Positions 34,044 through 45,217 of a DNA stretch of 64,000 nucleotides are shown here, in pieces. Each line of letters opens with the position of its first letter. Positions within the stretch are counted from its first letter, which is position 1. The notes under the pieces are model-generated. The model was not told the DNA's origin. It ran no database searches and saw only the letters and a program-made list of their open reading frames with translations. The translations under genes were made by a program, and so were the position numbers. Source of the stretch: Oehlia diaphana (Eukaryota; Glomeromycota; Glomeromycetes; Glomerales; Glomeraceae); the NCBI GenBank assembly GCA_003833135.1, contig QZLH01000024.1, forward strand, positions 181,597-245,596. The letters are read 5' to 3'.

Positions 34044-34735
34044 GTTAAAGTTTAAAGGTTCAAGGTTGAAAAAAAGAAAAAAAGCGCGTTTAAACTATAA
34101 CAAGCGCGTTCATAATTTGCTCATCAGACATCAGGTGACATTGAACACATCACACACCATACACAATATTACACATCATACACATCACACATCACACATC
34201 ACACACATCACACACATCACACACATCATACACATCATACACATAATTCCAAATTCTCCGAAATGTCAAAATATGATTAAAGAGACAATGGTATATCAAC
34301 TTAACCATTATTATCTTAATTATCTTTCAAAATCATAAAAAAGAATAATATCATAGAAATTTCTTGTATTATAATCAACTTAATACTTATTAATGATCGG
34401 ATTGTTATTACCGTAATGCAAAAAAATTTATTAACATTACCAGTAAATTACTATTGTTTAAAAATATTAAAATTTTTTAAAAAAATTACTTAAACTAGTT
34501 AAATTAATATTAACTGTTAATTATAATAATTAATATTAGTAATATTATCATACATATTTGTTTAATAGGATTCTAATTTGGCAATTTATCATTAAAATTT
34601 GTTAGTACTGTTAGCTTACGTTCATTATGATTGGTTGATAATATTAAATATTGATATTAATTATCCATTCGTTCTGGATCTTTTTTTTTTTTTTTTTTTT
34701 TGTAATTAAAAGGAGAAAAATTTAAAAAAAAAAAA
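34044..34735. other. Intergenic with CA-rich microsatellite
   Basis: Apart from the repeat at 34145-34245, this is AT-rich DNA ending in a poly-T/poly-A tract at the sequencing gap. Confidence 0.4.
34145..34245. repeat. ACACATC-type microsatellite/minisatellite
   Basis: Imperfect tandem units of CACATCA, CACACATCA and CATACATCA cover about 100 bp. The translated frame gives a His/Thr/Ile repeat and is not a gene. Confidence 0.85.
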
Positions 34736-35380
34736 NNNNNNNNNNNNNNNNNNNNNNNNNNNNNNNNNNNNNNNNNNNNNNNNNNNNNNNNNNNNNNNNN
34801 NNNNNNNNNNNNNNNNNNNNNNNNNNNNNNNNNNNNNNNNNNNNNNNNNNNNNNNNNNNNNNNNNNNNNNNNNNNNNNNNNNNNNNNNNNNNNNNNNNNN
34901 NNNNNNNNNNNNNNNNNNNNNNNNNNNNNNNNNNNNNNNNNNNNNNNNNNNNNNNNNNNNNNNNNNNNNNNNNNNNNNNNNNNNNNNNNNNNNNNNNNNN
35001 NNNNNNNNNNNNNNNNNNNNNNNNNNNNNNNNNNNNNNNNNNNNNNNNNNNNNNNNNNNNNNNNNNNNNNNNNNNNNNNNNNNNNNNNNNNNNNNNNNNN
35101 NNNNNNNNNNNNNNNNNNNNNNNNNNNNNNNNNNNNNNNNNNNNNNNNNNNNNNNNNNNNNNNNNNNNNNNNNNNNNNNNNNNNNNNNNNNNNNNNNNNN
35201 NNNNNNNNNNNNNNNNNNNNNNNNNNNNNNNNNNNNNNNNNNNNNNNNNNNNNNNNNNNNNNNNNNNNNNNNNNNNNNNNNNNNNNNNNNNNNNNNNNNN
35301 NNNNNNNNNNNNNNNNNNNNNNNNNNNNNNNNNNNNNNNNNNNNNNNNNNNNNNNNNNNNNNNNNNNNNNNNNNNNNNNN
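34736..35380. other. Assembly gap (645 N)
   Basis: All bases are N. Both flanks are A/T homopolymers (poly-A on the left, poly-T/poly-A on the right), so the gap probably reflects a homopolymer- or repeat-caused assembly break. Its real length is unknown. Genes could be hidden here. Confidence 0.99.
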
Positions 35381-37408
35381 TTTTTTTTTTTTTAAAAAAA
35401 AAAAAAAAAATGATCACAAAATAAATTATCAAAAATTAACAATAGAACGAATAACATTTTTCTAGATAATAACTGCAAATGTATTCATTAGTGAAACATT
35501 TAACTAACAAATATGTGGAACAGTTTCAAATGCAAAGCACGAAATCATACATATGGTCGATAAATATGGATATCAATCGTACATACACAAAGGTCATTGT
35601 GCTCAAAAACATGTTAATCTTGATTGGAGTTCCTATTTAATATCAAAGACTTTAATTTTATGGATATTCATAATACATGTGATATACTTATTGCTGCGGG
35701 AATAATCCCACGCGTTAAACACAACATTCTATCTTCATATAATAATACACGAATAAATTACATTTACAATTTAGTGCAAGATACAAGAAATTTGTTATTA
35801 ATTATAACTAATTAAAAAAAAAAATAAATAAATAAAAAGAAATAGTAAAGGAAATCATTAAATTCGGTCTTCTAAAATAATTTGAAAGAAGTTTAATTAT
35901 AAATCATGCAACAGTTTTATATGCTCATATGATGATATGATTCTCAATACATTCTTTAAGGGTCTAATAACAATCTTAAAATCATTAAGCATTATGTTAT
36001 CCTTTGATATCTATTTATAGATACAATGTTTGATCGACCTACATAGTACATTAGTCCCTAGTCATCCTAAATTGGCTTAAAAAATATCTCCCCACATTGT
36101 TAAACTTTTTAATTGAAAGACGAAACGATTTTTGAATGAAATTTCTCCTCATTGATCTTTCTTTGGTAAAACCTCTTATTATTTTTTTGTCAAAAAAAAG
36201 AGAACATAAATGATAATTTATAATAACAAGTTCAATTTTAATGTAACTTTAAAAATGCACCTAATTAAAATCCAAAACTCTGTGTAACGACTGTAACGTC
36301 ATTATGTAATGTTTGCTAGTATTTTTATACCGTATGTATGTTTGAATTGGAATAAAAAAAAAGTAATTTCCTAAAAAATTTCTTAAAAATATCTTTTTTT
36401 AATTTTAAACGGTATTTGTTTATTGAAAAAAAAAAAACATAAACCTTTATGTAACACAATCGGTAACAATTTATAAACTCTTAGTAAATTTGATTCATTG
36501 GTCTGATAATACGTTATGACCCATACAAGTAATATAATCATGCAAATCCAGTTATTTCGCAATTATTTTAATTTAAATAAAAGAAAATTTTACTGCAATG
36601 ATATTCATGCTTGTTACTTTTATGATAAACTTCAATAAGTTTTGTGCAACTAATCGAAGATTTTATTTATTAAAAGCAAAAAAAAAAAACAAAAAATTTT
36701 TTTTTTTTTTCTTCTTTGCCCAATTCAACGCGCCAGGTTTCATTTGATGATACTCACGAGGTAAATAAAAAAAAAAAAAAAAATATTAATATATTTCTAT
36801 GATATTTATTTCTTAAACCTTACCAAAAAAAAATTAAATAAATAAAAAATTTTATTATTTATTTTTTTTTTTTTTTTTTTTTTTTTTCTTATGTAGAAAT
36901 TCCCCCATCAAATTCCTTGGTAAGACCTTTTAAATCCATCCTAATTTCCATCTACTTCTTTTTTGACGTCTTTTTGGCTGGCTCCGTATCCTTTGTTAAC
37001 CTTAAATAAAATAATAAAAAAAAAAAAAAAAAATCATTTATTTCATTTCACGATTTATTTGAAATAATTTTTTTTTTTTTTTTTGAAATTTTTCTTAATT
37101 TTTAAAAAAAAGAAAGTCAATATTTTTAATATCCTTAACCTTGATCTTTTTAATTTTTATAGCAGAAAGATTATCTTACCATAATCCAGGGAGTTTGACA
37201 AAAAAATAAAACGTCAAATAACAGCTCCAACTGCTGAAATAAAAGATTCTCATTCCTTTCAAATTCCTGGGTATGTATTACTGAAATTTTTTTTTTTTTT
37301 TTTACGTCTCATTGCATAACATACATCTTACATCCTTTAACTAAATTACGGTTTATTTATTATCTTTTTTTAGCTTATAGCATTTAAAAATTAAAAAATT
37401 AATTTGAA
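35381..37408. other. Intergenic, no supported gene
   Basis: AT-rich with many homopolymers. The 63-codon frame at 35624-35815 and the earlier open stretch from about 35528 show no family resemblance. Some segments at 36890-37270 have splice-like signals and may be 5' UTR exons of the next gene, but this is not demonstrable from the sequence. Confidence 0.35.
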
Positions 37409-39535
37409 ATGACATCATCAATAATAAATGAAATACATAAAGAACCTGATCGTATGTCTAGCACAAGGTCCTCTTCATTACCAGAAAATATACTTAATAT
37501 AAGGTCATCTTCATTACCAAAAAATTTACCAAACACAATGTCATTACCAACAAATTTACTTAACACAAATTCAACTCCATTACCGACAAATTTCCCTAAT
37601 AAAAGGTCTGCTTCTTTACCATCGATTTTACCTAATTCTTCATCATTATCATCTTTCATTACTAATGAAAGAAGTAATAATAATGATGAAAATATAATTA
37701 GTTCTATAAAAGAAAAAAATTCTCGTAGATATGCTACATACGATCTTAATTGGAATAATACGGATGATCTTATTGATCTCGAAAATTCTATAAAGGATGT
37801 AAATCCTATTATAATACCTACTTCATCTACTTCTTTAATACAAGAAGATTTTTTCCCTTCCTCTCCGCCAATAATATTATCACCAATATCACCGATTGTT
37901 GAAATAAATAATGATTATGACTATTCTGATAATGAAGAAAAATATTCATTTCCTGGAGGAATTACTGTAACAACTGTTAAAGTGGTCCAAATTGATGAAC
38001 GTAATTCATTAAATCGTTCTAAAATTCCTTTGCCCAAAAACAAAATTCTTTATAAGAATGAAATAAATAATACTTATAATATATTTAAAAATCAAATAAC
38101 TATAAAAAAACAAAAAAAATCGACAACTGATAATAATATTAATAATAATAACAATAATAATATATTATCACAAACTATAAAAGAAAGAAGAAAAACTAGA
38201 ATATATAATAATGTTGAACAGGATAATATTGCTCAATTTAAGATTTTAAATAATCAAAATGAACGAATATTTAATAATGTAGTAAGAAGATCATCTTCAA
38301 GACGTAAATTAGGTGTTCAATATAAGAAATCATATAAAAAACGTCAATTTCAATCACAAGAAAGAATGATACCTGCTCCTACTTCAAATCCTTTCTATAC
38401 AAATGATCCAACAGATATGGAAGGTGATGACGTTATACAAAGTCCAACAACAAAAGGATTTCCATGGTTACCAGTTCCTAATGGTCCACCAAAATTACTT
38501 CATGCTTCACTTGTTCCTTTAAGCCAATTTATTAAAAATATAGAAACTACTACTACATCTGATGTTCCACATTCTAAATCGAAACGAAAGTCTGTTGAAT
38601 CAATGTCAGCTCCTAAACCTAAAAGACCATCACAATTATTTAGACAAAACTTATTAGAACAAAGTATTGCTTTATCATTTAATGAAATGGCGATGAGAAG
38701 CTTTGCCTCTCAACCTACTCAAATTAATCAAATTGCAAAGTCTACTCAATCTGTACAATCTATACATAAGTCAAAACGAAAGACAGTAGAATCAATTTCA
38801 GCTCCTAAACCTAAAAGACCATCACAGTTATTCAGAGAAAATTTATTAGAACAAAGTGTTGCCATGTCATTTAATGAAAAAGTAATGGGTAGAAATGTTT
38901 TAACTTCTCGATCTACGCAATCTACGCAATCTAAGCGATCTACACGAAAATTAGACGTAGAACAAATAGAATCAATTTCAGAACCTCAACCTAAAAGACC
39001 ATCACAATTATTTAGAGAAAATTTATTAGAACAAAGTATCGCTATGTCACTTGATGAAGTAATAATGGGAAGAAATGTTTTTGCTACAAATAGAGAATCT
39101 CTTAACTCTAAAATACCCAGACGTAGATTTTCGAGGAGAGGAAGTAATGCTAAATTTAGAAAAGAAAAATCTGAGAAAAATAACAAAGGGAAAAATAAAA
39201 AAGATGATGGCAGTAATCAAATAGAACAGATAATGCAAGAAACGATAAATCCGATGGTAATTTCAAATATATTAGAAGCTGATGAGTTGAAAACAAAGGT
39301 TGAAGAGCAACTTCGTAAAAGAGCGGTTCTACAATCTCCTCAACCACCTCCAAGACGTCTTACACCATCAACGTCAACGACTGATTCACGAAGAGAAGTA
39401 ATTGTACGGAGACGATCAAAAAGTACGAGACTTGAAAAACGTTTAATTAAACCTGAACCATCATCATATAGGGATAGTGTTCAACCTTTCCCAAACCATT
39501 TAGCTAAACGTAATAAATCTATGCGATGGCATTAA
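37409..39535 (+). CDS. Disordered protein with three copies of an unrecognised PKRPSQLFR motif
   Basis: Single-exon frame of 708 aa with a normal ATG, hydrophilic throughout and without membrane segments. Residues about 20-75 are degenerate repeats around SLPxNxxN. Residues about 310-380 look like a more ordered region (NPFYTNDPTDMEGDD, GFPWLPVPNGPPKLLHASL). Three copies of a roughly 43-residue unit follow, at about 38576-38700, 38770-38898 and 38941-39078 (residues about 390-430, 454-497, 512-557). Each is built on KRKxVESxSAPKPKRPSQLF then RENLLEQSIAMSFNE, a basic stretch plus a predicted amphipathic helix. The C-terminus is Lys/Arg/Ser-rich. The basic patches could be nuclear-localisation signals. 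I do not recognise the family and propose no enzyme function. Confidence 0.75.
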   Translation: MTSSIINEIHKEPDRMSSTRSSSLPENILNIRSSSLPKNLPNTMSLPTNLLNTNSTPLPTNFPNKRSASLPSILPNSSSLSSFITNERSNNNDENIISSIKEKNSRRYATYDLNWNNTDDLIDLENSIKDVNPIIIPTSSTSLIQEDFFPSSPPIILSPISPIVEINNDYDYSDNEEKYSFPGGITVTTVKVVQIDERNSLNRSKIPLPKNKILYKNEINNTYNIFKNQITIKKQKKSTTDNNINNNNNNNILSQTIKERRKTRIYNNVEQDNIAQFKILNNQNERIFNNVVRRSSSRRKLGVQYKKSYKKRQFQSQERMIPAPTSNPFYTNDPTDMEGDDVIQSPTTKGFPWLPVPNGPPKLLHASLVPLSQFIKNIETTTTSDVPHSKSKRKSVESMSAPKPKRPSQLFRQNLLEQSIALSFNEMAMRSFASQPTQINQIAKSTQSVQSIHKSKRKTVESISAPKPKRPSQLFRENLLEQSVAMSFNEKVMGRNVLTSRSTQSTQSKRSTRKLDVEQIESISEPQPKRPSQLFRENLLEQSIAMSLDEVIMGRNVFATNRESLNSKIPRRRFSRRGSNAKFRKEKSEKNNKGKNKKDDGSNQIEQIMQETINPMVISNILEADELKTKVEEQLRKRAVLQSPQPPPRRLTPSTSTTDSRREVIVRRRSKSTRLEKRLIKPEPSSYRDSVQPFPNHLAKRNKSMRWH

Positions 39536-41141
39536 CACTTTTTTTATTAAATAATTCATAAAAAAAGAACAATTGGACAATTAATATATTGTAAATTCTT
39601 GTTTATATTATATGTTTTTGTAGTAGTTTTTATTATTTTATTATATTTTATTTCATTTCATAATTTTATCTCTAATATTGAACAATTTTTTTTTTATAAA
39701 TATTTTCTTTTCTTCCCTATCCTATTTTTTTCCTTCTTTTTTTTAGTTAATTATTTTTGGGTATTATTTGTTTCATGTCTTTTTTCTGGATGTATATTTT
39801 TCGCGTTACTTTCTTTTTTTTTTGGCCGAATTTCTGTAGAAAAAATTACATGACCTGACGCAGAAGTGAACGATAATGGCTAATAATGCCACCAAAAAAA
39901 CAATGAAAAAAAAAAAATCAATTTTATATAAAGTAATATTGCTAAAATGCTTTTATTGATCTTGTCATACTTATTGATTAATTATAATGGCTTGCATTTA
40001 TTTTATTCATCCTGACAACTTTTGGAGTCATCAGAAACTCGCAATTTAAATAACCTATTTGATTACTAATTTACAGTAAACCAGTAGACCGAAGTCACAG
40101 GTTAGGACAAAATTTAAGATTTTTAACCGACGTACAATTTATACTTGAGACTAGGGCGAATTATAATTAGGTCATGTCGAAATATTCGAAATATTACGCA
40201 TTAGTATTTACTATTTAGTATGGTGATACCATTTTAATTTAAACATTTAAATTAAAATCTGTTATAATATAAATATATTTCATCCAGCTACCTACATATA
40301 CCGAATTATGAACGATTTTAACATATCATAACTATGCGGATATGTCATCGAAATTTTAAATGCCGATAAATACACAGTGAAATTCGATATTACTGGACCT
40401 GTCCTTTCCAATAATAAAATTTTTCAAAAATCCGGTATATTGAAAAATCCGGTATATTGAGAACAAATTTATTATAGATTACAATAATCCGTTCCGTACC
40501 TTAATTCCGAAATTTTACTTATGATTCGGTTTATCGAAAATCCGGTTTATCGAATTTCACCGTGTAAAATAAAATGTATGTTTATCGTGACTTTTGATAA
40601 ACAAACATGAACGAACGAATCAAAAATAATCCTGCAGTTTTTAATTTGTGCAAAAAAAAAATATATATATAATTTTTTTTGTGAGAAAAACACACTATTT
40701 AAAAAATATAAAGGGTTATCTCTTTTTATAATTTATTTATTTATTATATGGATTTACAATGTTATGATACTACTATAATAATATGTTCATAAATTTTTAT
40801 AATATCGTTGACTTTTCAGTCTCATTTTTTCATTTGTAGGAAATTGTTTTTTTTTTGTGATCCGATTGTAATAGGGGAATTAATAAAGCTTTAAGTGTTA
40901 TAAAATAAGCAATGAAATAAAAAAAAATTATATATATAACAAATCTGATTTGGTTACATAATTAAGATTTTCCGATTTAAAGAATCAGGGGTTTTCAATA
41001 ATATTTTGATAATAATTTTTTAAAAGGGAAAAAGTAGATTCAAAAAAGGGGGAAAATAAAAAATTTAAATAATAACAACTCCGCAGAGAAATGATCATCA
41101 TTTTTTTTTTTTAAAAAAAAATTACAAAAATGGCTTACCAA
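39536..41141. other. Intergenic with one MITE
   Basis: AT-rich spacer between convergent genes. The element at 40371-40566 is listed separately. The T-rich frame at 39599-39853 is low complexity. Confidence 0.4.
40371..40566. mobile_element. MITE, 196 bp, mariner-like ends
   Basis: TACACAGTGAAATTCGATA at the left and TATCGAATTTCACCGTGTA at the right are reverse complements with one mismatch, both bounded by TA. Inside are direct repeats of AAATCCGGTATATTGA (about 40429-40460) and of CGGTTTATCGAA (about 40527-40554). It is non-coding. Confidence 0.8.
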
Positions 41142-42083
41142 TTATAATGCTTTATCTTTCTTGATAAGTGTTGGTTTGTTAAATATTGTATGAATAAATG
41201 CGCCTAAAATTTTATTTTATCTTCGAATTAATAAAAATATTCTTCGCGTCTTAAATAATTTTAAAACTTACCTATATGATAAATTCCTGTACATAAAGCA
41301 AAGCAGGTGAAATAAAATCCAATACGTTGTTGAGTTTCCAATTTAGATAAAATCGGATAAGGCCAAGTACCATAATTAACAAAATAAAATTGTATCCAAA
41401 CAGCATAAGAGAAAGCAAATAAAAGTAAATAAAATATATGTGAATGAGATTTTCTAAATTCCTTTGCGAAAAATAAAAAATCTGTCCACAAGCAGACTGC
41501 TGGAATTAAATGAAATCCCAAATCAATTAATATTGGTAATCTACATCAAGAAAAAAGGAAGAAAAATGGATTAGAAAAAAAAATGATTATAAAGAAAGGT
41601 GTAAATATATAAATACCTTGGTTTATCCAATAATAACGTTTCATCGTAAATTATCAAACCCCAATATAAAATAGAAATCAATCCTTCCAATGGTACGGTA
41701 ATAACCATAAACCAAGTCTTCAAGAAAGATATCACTAAACAATAAATATTTGTATGTATGTATGTGTTTGTATTTTACCTTTAATTGTTTTCTATAAAAT
41801 CAGTTGCGATAGTTATAATATGTATTTACCTTTAACAGTAGAGAATAGATCATATAGTAGCGCAAAAACAAAAGCGACCAAGGAAAAAAGTAATCCAACT
41901 ATCGTCAAGTGCTAAAAAAAAAATATATTGTTAATGTGCGAATAATTCAAGGTTTAATAAAATACATACTGTTAATTGAAAAATCATATTCTCGTATCTG
42001 TTTAAGGAGGGTAATATAGCAAAAGAATAGCTGAAAGAAGCAATTCCAAGTGCGTGAAGGATAAGTTGATATATTTTACTCAT
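41142..42083 (-). CDS. FAR-17a/AIG1-like integral membrane protein
   Basis: Rebuilt exons: 42083-41970, 41911-41830, 41734-41617, 41540-41272, 41203-41142, totalling 645 nt and 214 aa. About six hydrophobic segments fill the protein. The family (AIG1/ADTRP in animals) comprises membrane hydrolases with an intramembrane catalytic Thr and His. Candidates here are the Thr in HLTIVGLLFS (about residue 41) and the His in DLGFHLIPAVCLWTDF (about residue 84). YAVWIQFYFVNYGTWPYPIL matches the conserved block near the family's C-terminal half. The C-terminus is short and basic (LIKKDKAL), ER-retrieval-like. Human members split fatty-acid esters of hydroxy fatty acids; that this one does is inference. 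Confidence 0.82.
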
Positions 42084-43691
42084 TTTTTTTTTTTTTAATG
42101 AAAAAATATGTTAGTAAAAAAGTTTCAAAGAAAGGGATAGAGGGAAAAACAAGACAAAAGAAATAATCTAGAAGGAAAAATGCAAAATATCATTGTTTAA
42201 ATAAGGCTCATGATAATTGGCTAATCGCGTGATAAAGCACCAAATATAGATATATAAACATAATCAAATAGATCATGTGTTATCGTAAATCTTTGACAAA
42301 TTTATTACTTATTGTTTAAGCTTACTAAAAATAAAATAATTACATAGGTCATAAGGGAATTAGGAGAACCAGAATTGATATCTTATGTAAAGTTTTGAAA
42401 GGGGGGATTCGCTATCAAAATTGGAGAAGGTTTGTCGGTATCTCAGATTTAAATGTATCCTTCAGGATCATGACATACTCGTTTAGCAGTAAAGATCATA
42501 CAGCCATACAAGCTATACAGCCATTCAGCCATACAACGTGATGAATCAATGACTTGCTGAAAGGAAATGACCTTTCACGTGTGAATTAACCATCACGTGT
42601 AAGTCATTTAATTGCCAAAAATAGATATACTGTAATATATTCTTTTTATACCATTATCCTTATTCTACTAATTATATATCACCTAATCTTTCATCGACAC
42701 GAAATAAATAATAAAGAACAATAAGTGATAGTTATTTTAGTACCATTACCAACCAATCATGCTTTGTAATTCTACTAATAAATTTGACCATTGGTTTTAC
42801 TAAATAAATTCATTATAAATTATATTTTTAAAAGGTTTAAAATGTAATCCAATGAAATTTACTTGGGAATAATCAGAAACCATTTTGAGCAAAAAACGTT
42901 GCAGGTCAACATCTAACGTCAAGAATCGTAGCATTGTTGTTCATTTGATAACGGGTATTTACAATTTTCTACATTAATACTTCTATGTTGAGTCCTGCCG
43001 GTTTGATGATAGCAATATGAAGGAAATTCCTTGTGTCACCTTCTATGATACGTACAAGAACTGGTGCTTAGAAAATGGCGAACCTAAAATACTCAGTAAG
43101 AACAAGTTTGGCATGAAGATTAAGCAATTCGTCTCCAAAACCCGTGTAAGATGTTCGGGTGCTTTAATATAATTATTATATTTATACGATAAATTATAAG
43201 CAGAGTGTATATGTTAATTATATAACGAAATTTGATTTAGTAATAATATGATCTGCGAAACTTTGTTACATTTAAAGTTAGAATCTAGACCCTAAAAAAT
43301 CTTAAAAATATTGATTTTTTGACAAGTTAAAAAAAAAAAAAAAAAAAATATCTCATATTGACGTTATACACCTTGATTCTTGATTTTCAAAAAAGATCAT
43401 AATACGATAAATATTTATTATATATTGTAATTACGGTTATACTTTTCCCATTTAGTTTAGCTCAAAAATTAAATTAACCAAAAGTAATTACATGTTTATT
43501 TTAAGAGTCGTACTAAGTTTCGCGGAAGATGATCCGATATGAACTTTAAATTTGTAACTCATTAAAATGAGATTTTATACGAAAAAAAAAAAAAAAAAAT
43601 GGCTGAAATAAAGCGCCGATCAACAATATCAACTTCAACTCTTTATCTCTTTTCTATAATAATTTCATAAAATCTCTTTTCCTTCTTATAT
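42084..43691. other. Intergenic with a coding relic
   Basis: Contains imperfect CAGCCATAC repeats near 42500-42535 and the primase-like relic at 42978-43172. No complete gene is seen. Confidence 0.4.
42978..43172 (+). pseudogene. Relic of a D5/P4-type primase-helicase C-terminal region
   Basis: An open frame of about 64 codons (ATG at 43017, stop at 43170-43172) contains FYDTYKNWCLENGEP followed by LSKNKFGMKIKQFV. This layout (a Y-x2-W-C-x-ENGE helix, then LSxxxFG and a basic strand) is what I know from the C-terminal winged-helix part of D5-like and P4-like primase-helicases of large DNA viruses, phages and plasmids. The large helicase part is absent upstream, so this is a fragment. The call rests on motif memory only, and the fragment is short. 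Confidence 0.42.
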
Positions 43692-44129
43692 TCATTCCTT
43701 TGTATAACCCAACTCTTTTAAAAATTCATCAACTTTCTCAGCAGGGCGAGCAATGATAGCTTTACCTTTGTCCCAATCAACTAAAATAGGTCTTTGCAAT
43801 CTAATAGGTTGTTCTTTAACGATATTAGTTAACTCTTGAATGGATTTAGGTTGTTCTATTTTAGTTGTTTCATTTCCTTCTTTCACCGTTCCATCTTCAT
43901 TTCGTAAAATCTTATTTAAATCATTTTCAATGTTAAGGTATTGAACGATATTTCGTAATTGGTCTCGAGTAAGCGGAGTTTTTTGGTAATCCAATATGTC
44001 CAAATTAAATATACCCGGTTGTTGTTCTAATGTTTTATGAAGAATTGATAGTGCTTTATTACTTTTATTACATGCTGGATTATAGATCAAGGTTAAAATT
44101 GGTTGTACCATATTTATTCGAAATGACAT
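43692..44129 (-). CDS. ArsC-like (arsenate reductase family) thioredoxin-fold protein
   Basis: Single-exon gene of 145 aa. The N-terminus is a thioredoxin-fold strand and active-site loop, LTLIYNPACNKSNKALSIL, with the family's single redox Cys in NPxCxKS. DILDYQKTPLTRDQLRNIV corresponds to the ArsC YLxTPPTRxEL segment, and RPILVDWDKGKAIIARPAEKVDEFL to the RPI...RPPEKV C-terminal block. The Arg residues used for oxyanion binding have counterparts (TPLTR, LQRPIL, ARPAEKV). A charged insertion (about 75-100, NEDGTVKEGNETTK) enlarges the middle. Several fungal relatives are uncharacterised mitochondrial or cytosolic proteins, so arsenate reduction should not be assumed. Start could be M1 or the later in-frame M7. 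Confidence 0.8.
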   Translation of the reverse strand: MSFRINMVQPILTLIYNPACNKSNKALSILHKTLEQQPGIFNLDILDYQKTPLTRDQLRNIVQYLNIENDLNKILRNEDGTVKEGNETTKIEQPKSIQELTNIVKEQPIRLQRPILVDWDKGKAIIARPAEKVDEFLKELGYTKE

Positions 44130-44346
44130 TTTTGATTAAGAAAAAAAAAGATGTGGAGTAAAATGGAAATATCTCCATTATATATTATTAAATATTACAC
44201 AAGAAATAGTGTATAAACTTTACAGCGAATGAGAGTTCATCATTAACTGTATAACGAACGCTAACCAAATTTTTTTTTGAGAAAATTCACGTGATTATTT
44301 ATTGATTATTTAAATTAAATAAAATTCTATTGAAACAACAAAACCT

Positions 44347-44441
44347 GCTCCCGTAGCAAAGTGGCAATGCGTCGTGCTTATAGGGTAGTAACCTATACTT
44401 GAGCAACGCGAAGGTCGCGAGTTCGATCCTCGCCGGGAGCA
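44347..44441 (+). tRNA. tRNA-Ile (anticodon UAU) with a 23-nt intron
   Basis: The acceptor stem GCTCCCG/CGGGAGC pairs perfectly, with discriminator A. The D arm starts at GCAA. The anticodon stem TCGTG pairs with CGCGA, and the loop CTTATA carries TAT at 44379-44381. An intron fits at 44383-44405, directly after the base 3' of the anticodon. The T arm GCGAG-TTCGATC-CTCGC is perfect and supplies the B box. tRNA-Ile(UAU) commonly has an intron in fungi, which supports the reading. Confidence 0.88.
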
Positions 44442-45217
44442 TTTCATTTTTTCATTTTTTTAAATATGGTCAGGATCCACTTCATTGCAGATCTGTGACA
44501 GGTTAGCACGTCACCTTTTTAGCATACATAATCTTTAGCACGTGATTTATACGATCTATGTATGTAAATTTATTTTAACGTGACCTAATATTTGCCTGAT
44601 TCCGTAAAAAAATATTTATGATTTTACCGTTAAAGATACGTATTTGCAGTAAAAGAGACGTCATTTGTTAAAAATAATTCTACAATAGTTGATTCCGAGC
44701 AAAAAAAATCAAAGAGAAAGAATAGAAATTTCTAGACTTCTTAATACTTAAAAATTTTAAAATGAAAACGATAAGAATCCAACATGGCTTTTAATTATAA
44801 AATTATATTACCATTATTGTTTCTGATTATTGCATTCTTGATTACCGTATATAATTGACGTATTCTTGATTGATCTATTCTGGTATTCTAATTTAATTAC
44901 TGTTGTTCTGTTCCCAATTCTATATTAAAATTTGATTAATTACCATACTAAGTCACTAGCGTATTATTAAACGATAGAAAAGGTTGAAAACTCTTAAAGT
45001 AAACTAAATATTATTAAATTATCGGGTAGTTTATTATAATTTTAGATTAATAAATTACAAAAAAAAAAAAAAAAAAAATTCAAGAATCTTTTAAATCTAG
45101 GTATGAATACTCATTCTTCTTTTAAATCACATGAGAATCCGAATAATAATAAAAAATAATAATTAAATCTACAAAAGATTCTATTTGATTTTATAAAAAT
45201 ACTTATTAAATAATAGA
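44442..45217. other. Intergenic
   Basis: AT-rich spacer with a short T-run just after the tRNA (about 44443-44462) that fits an RNA polymerase III terminator. A poly-A tract lies at about 45059-45078. Nothing else was seen. Confidence 0.4.

Noticed and set aside
34722..35432. 236-codon frame across the N gap
   Set aside because: Made of unknown bases.
37399..37659. Frame antisense to the N-terminal SLPxN repeats
   Set aside because: Shadow of the repeat array in the 708-aa gene.
39599..39853. 84-codon Phe/Leu-rich frame
   Set aside because: T-rich 3' flank, without conserved features.
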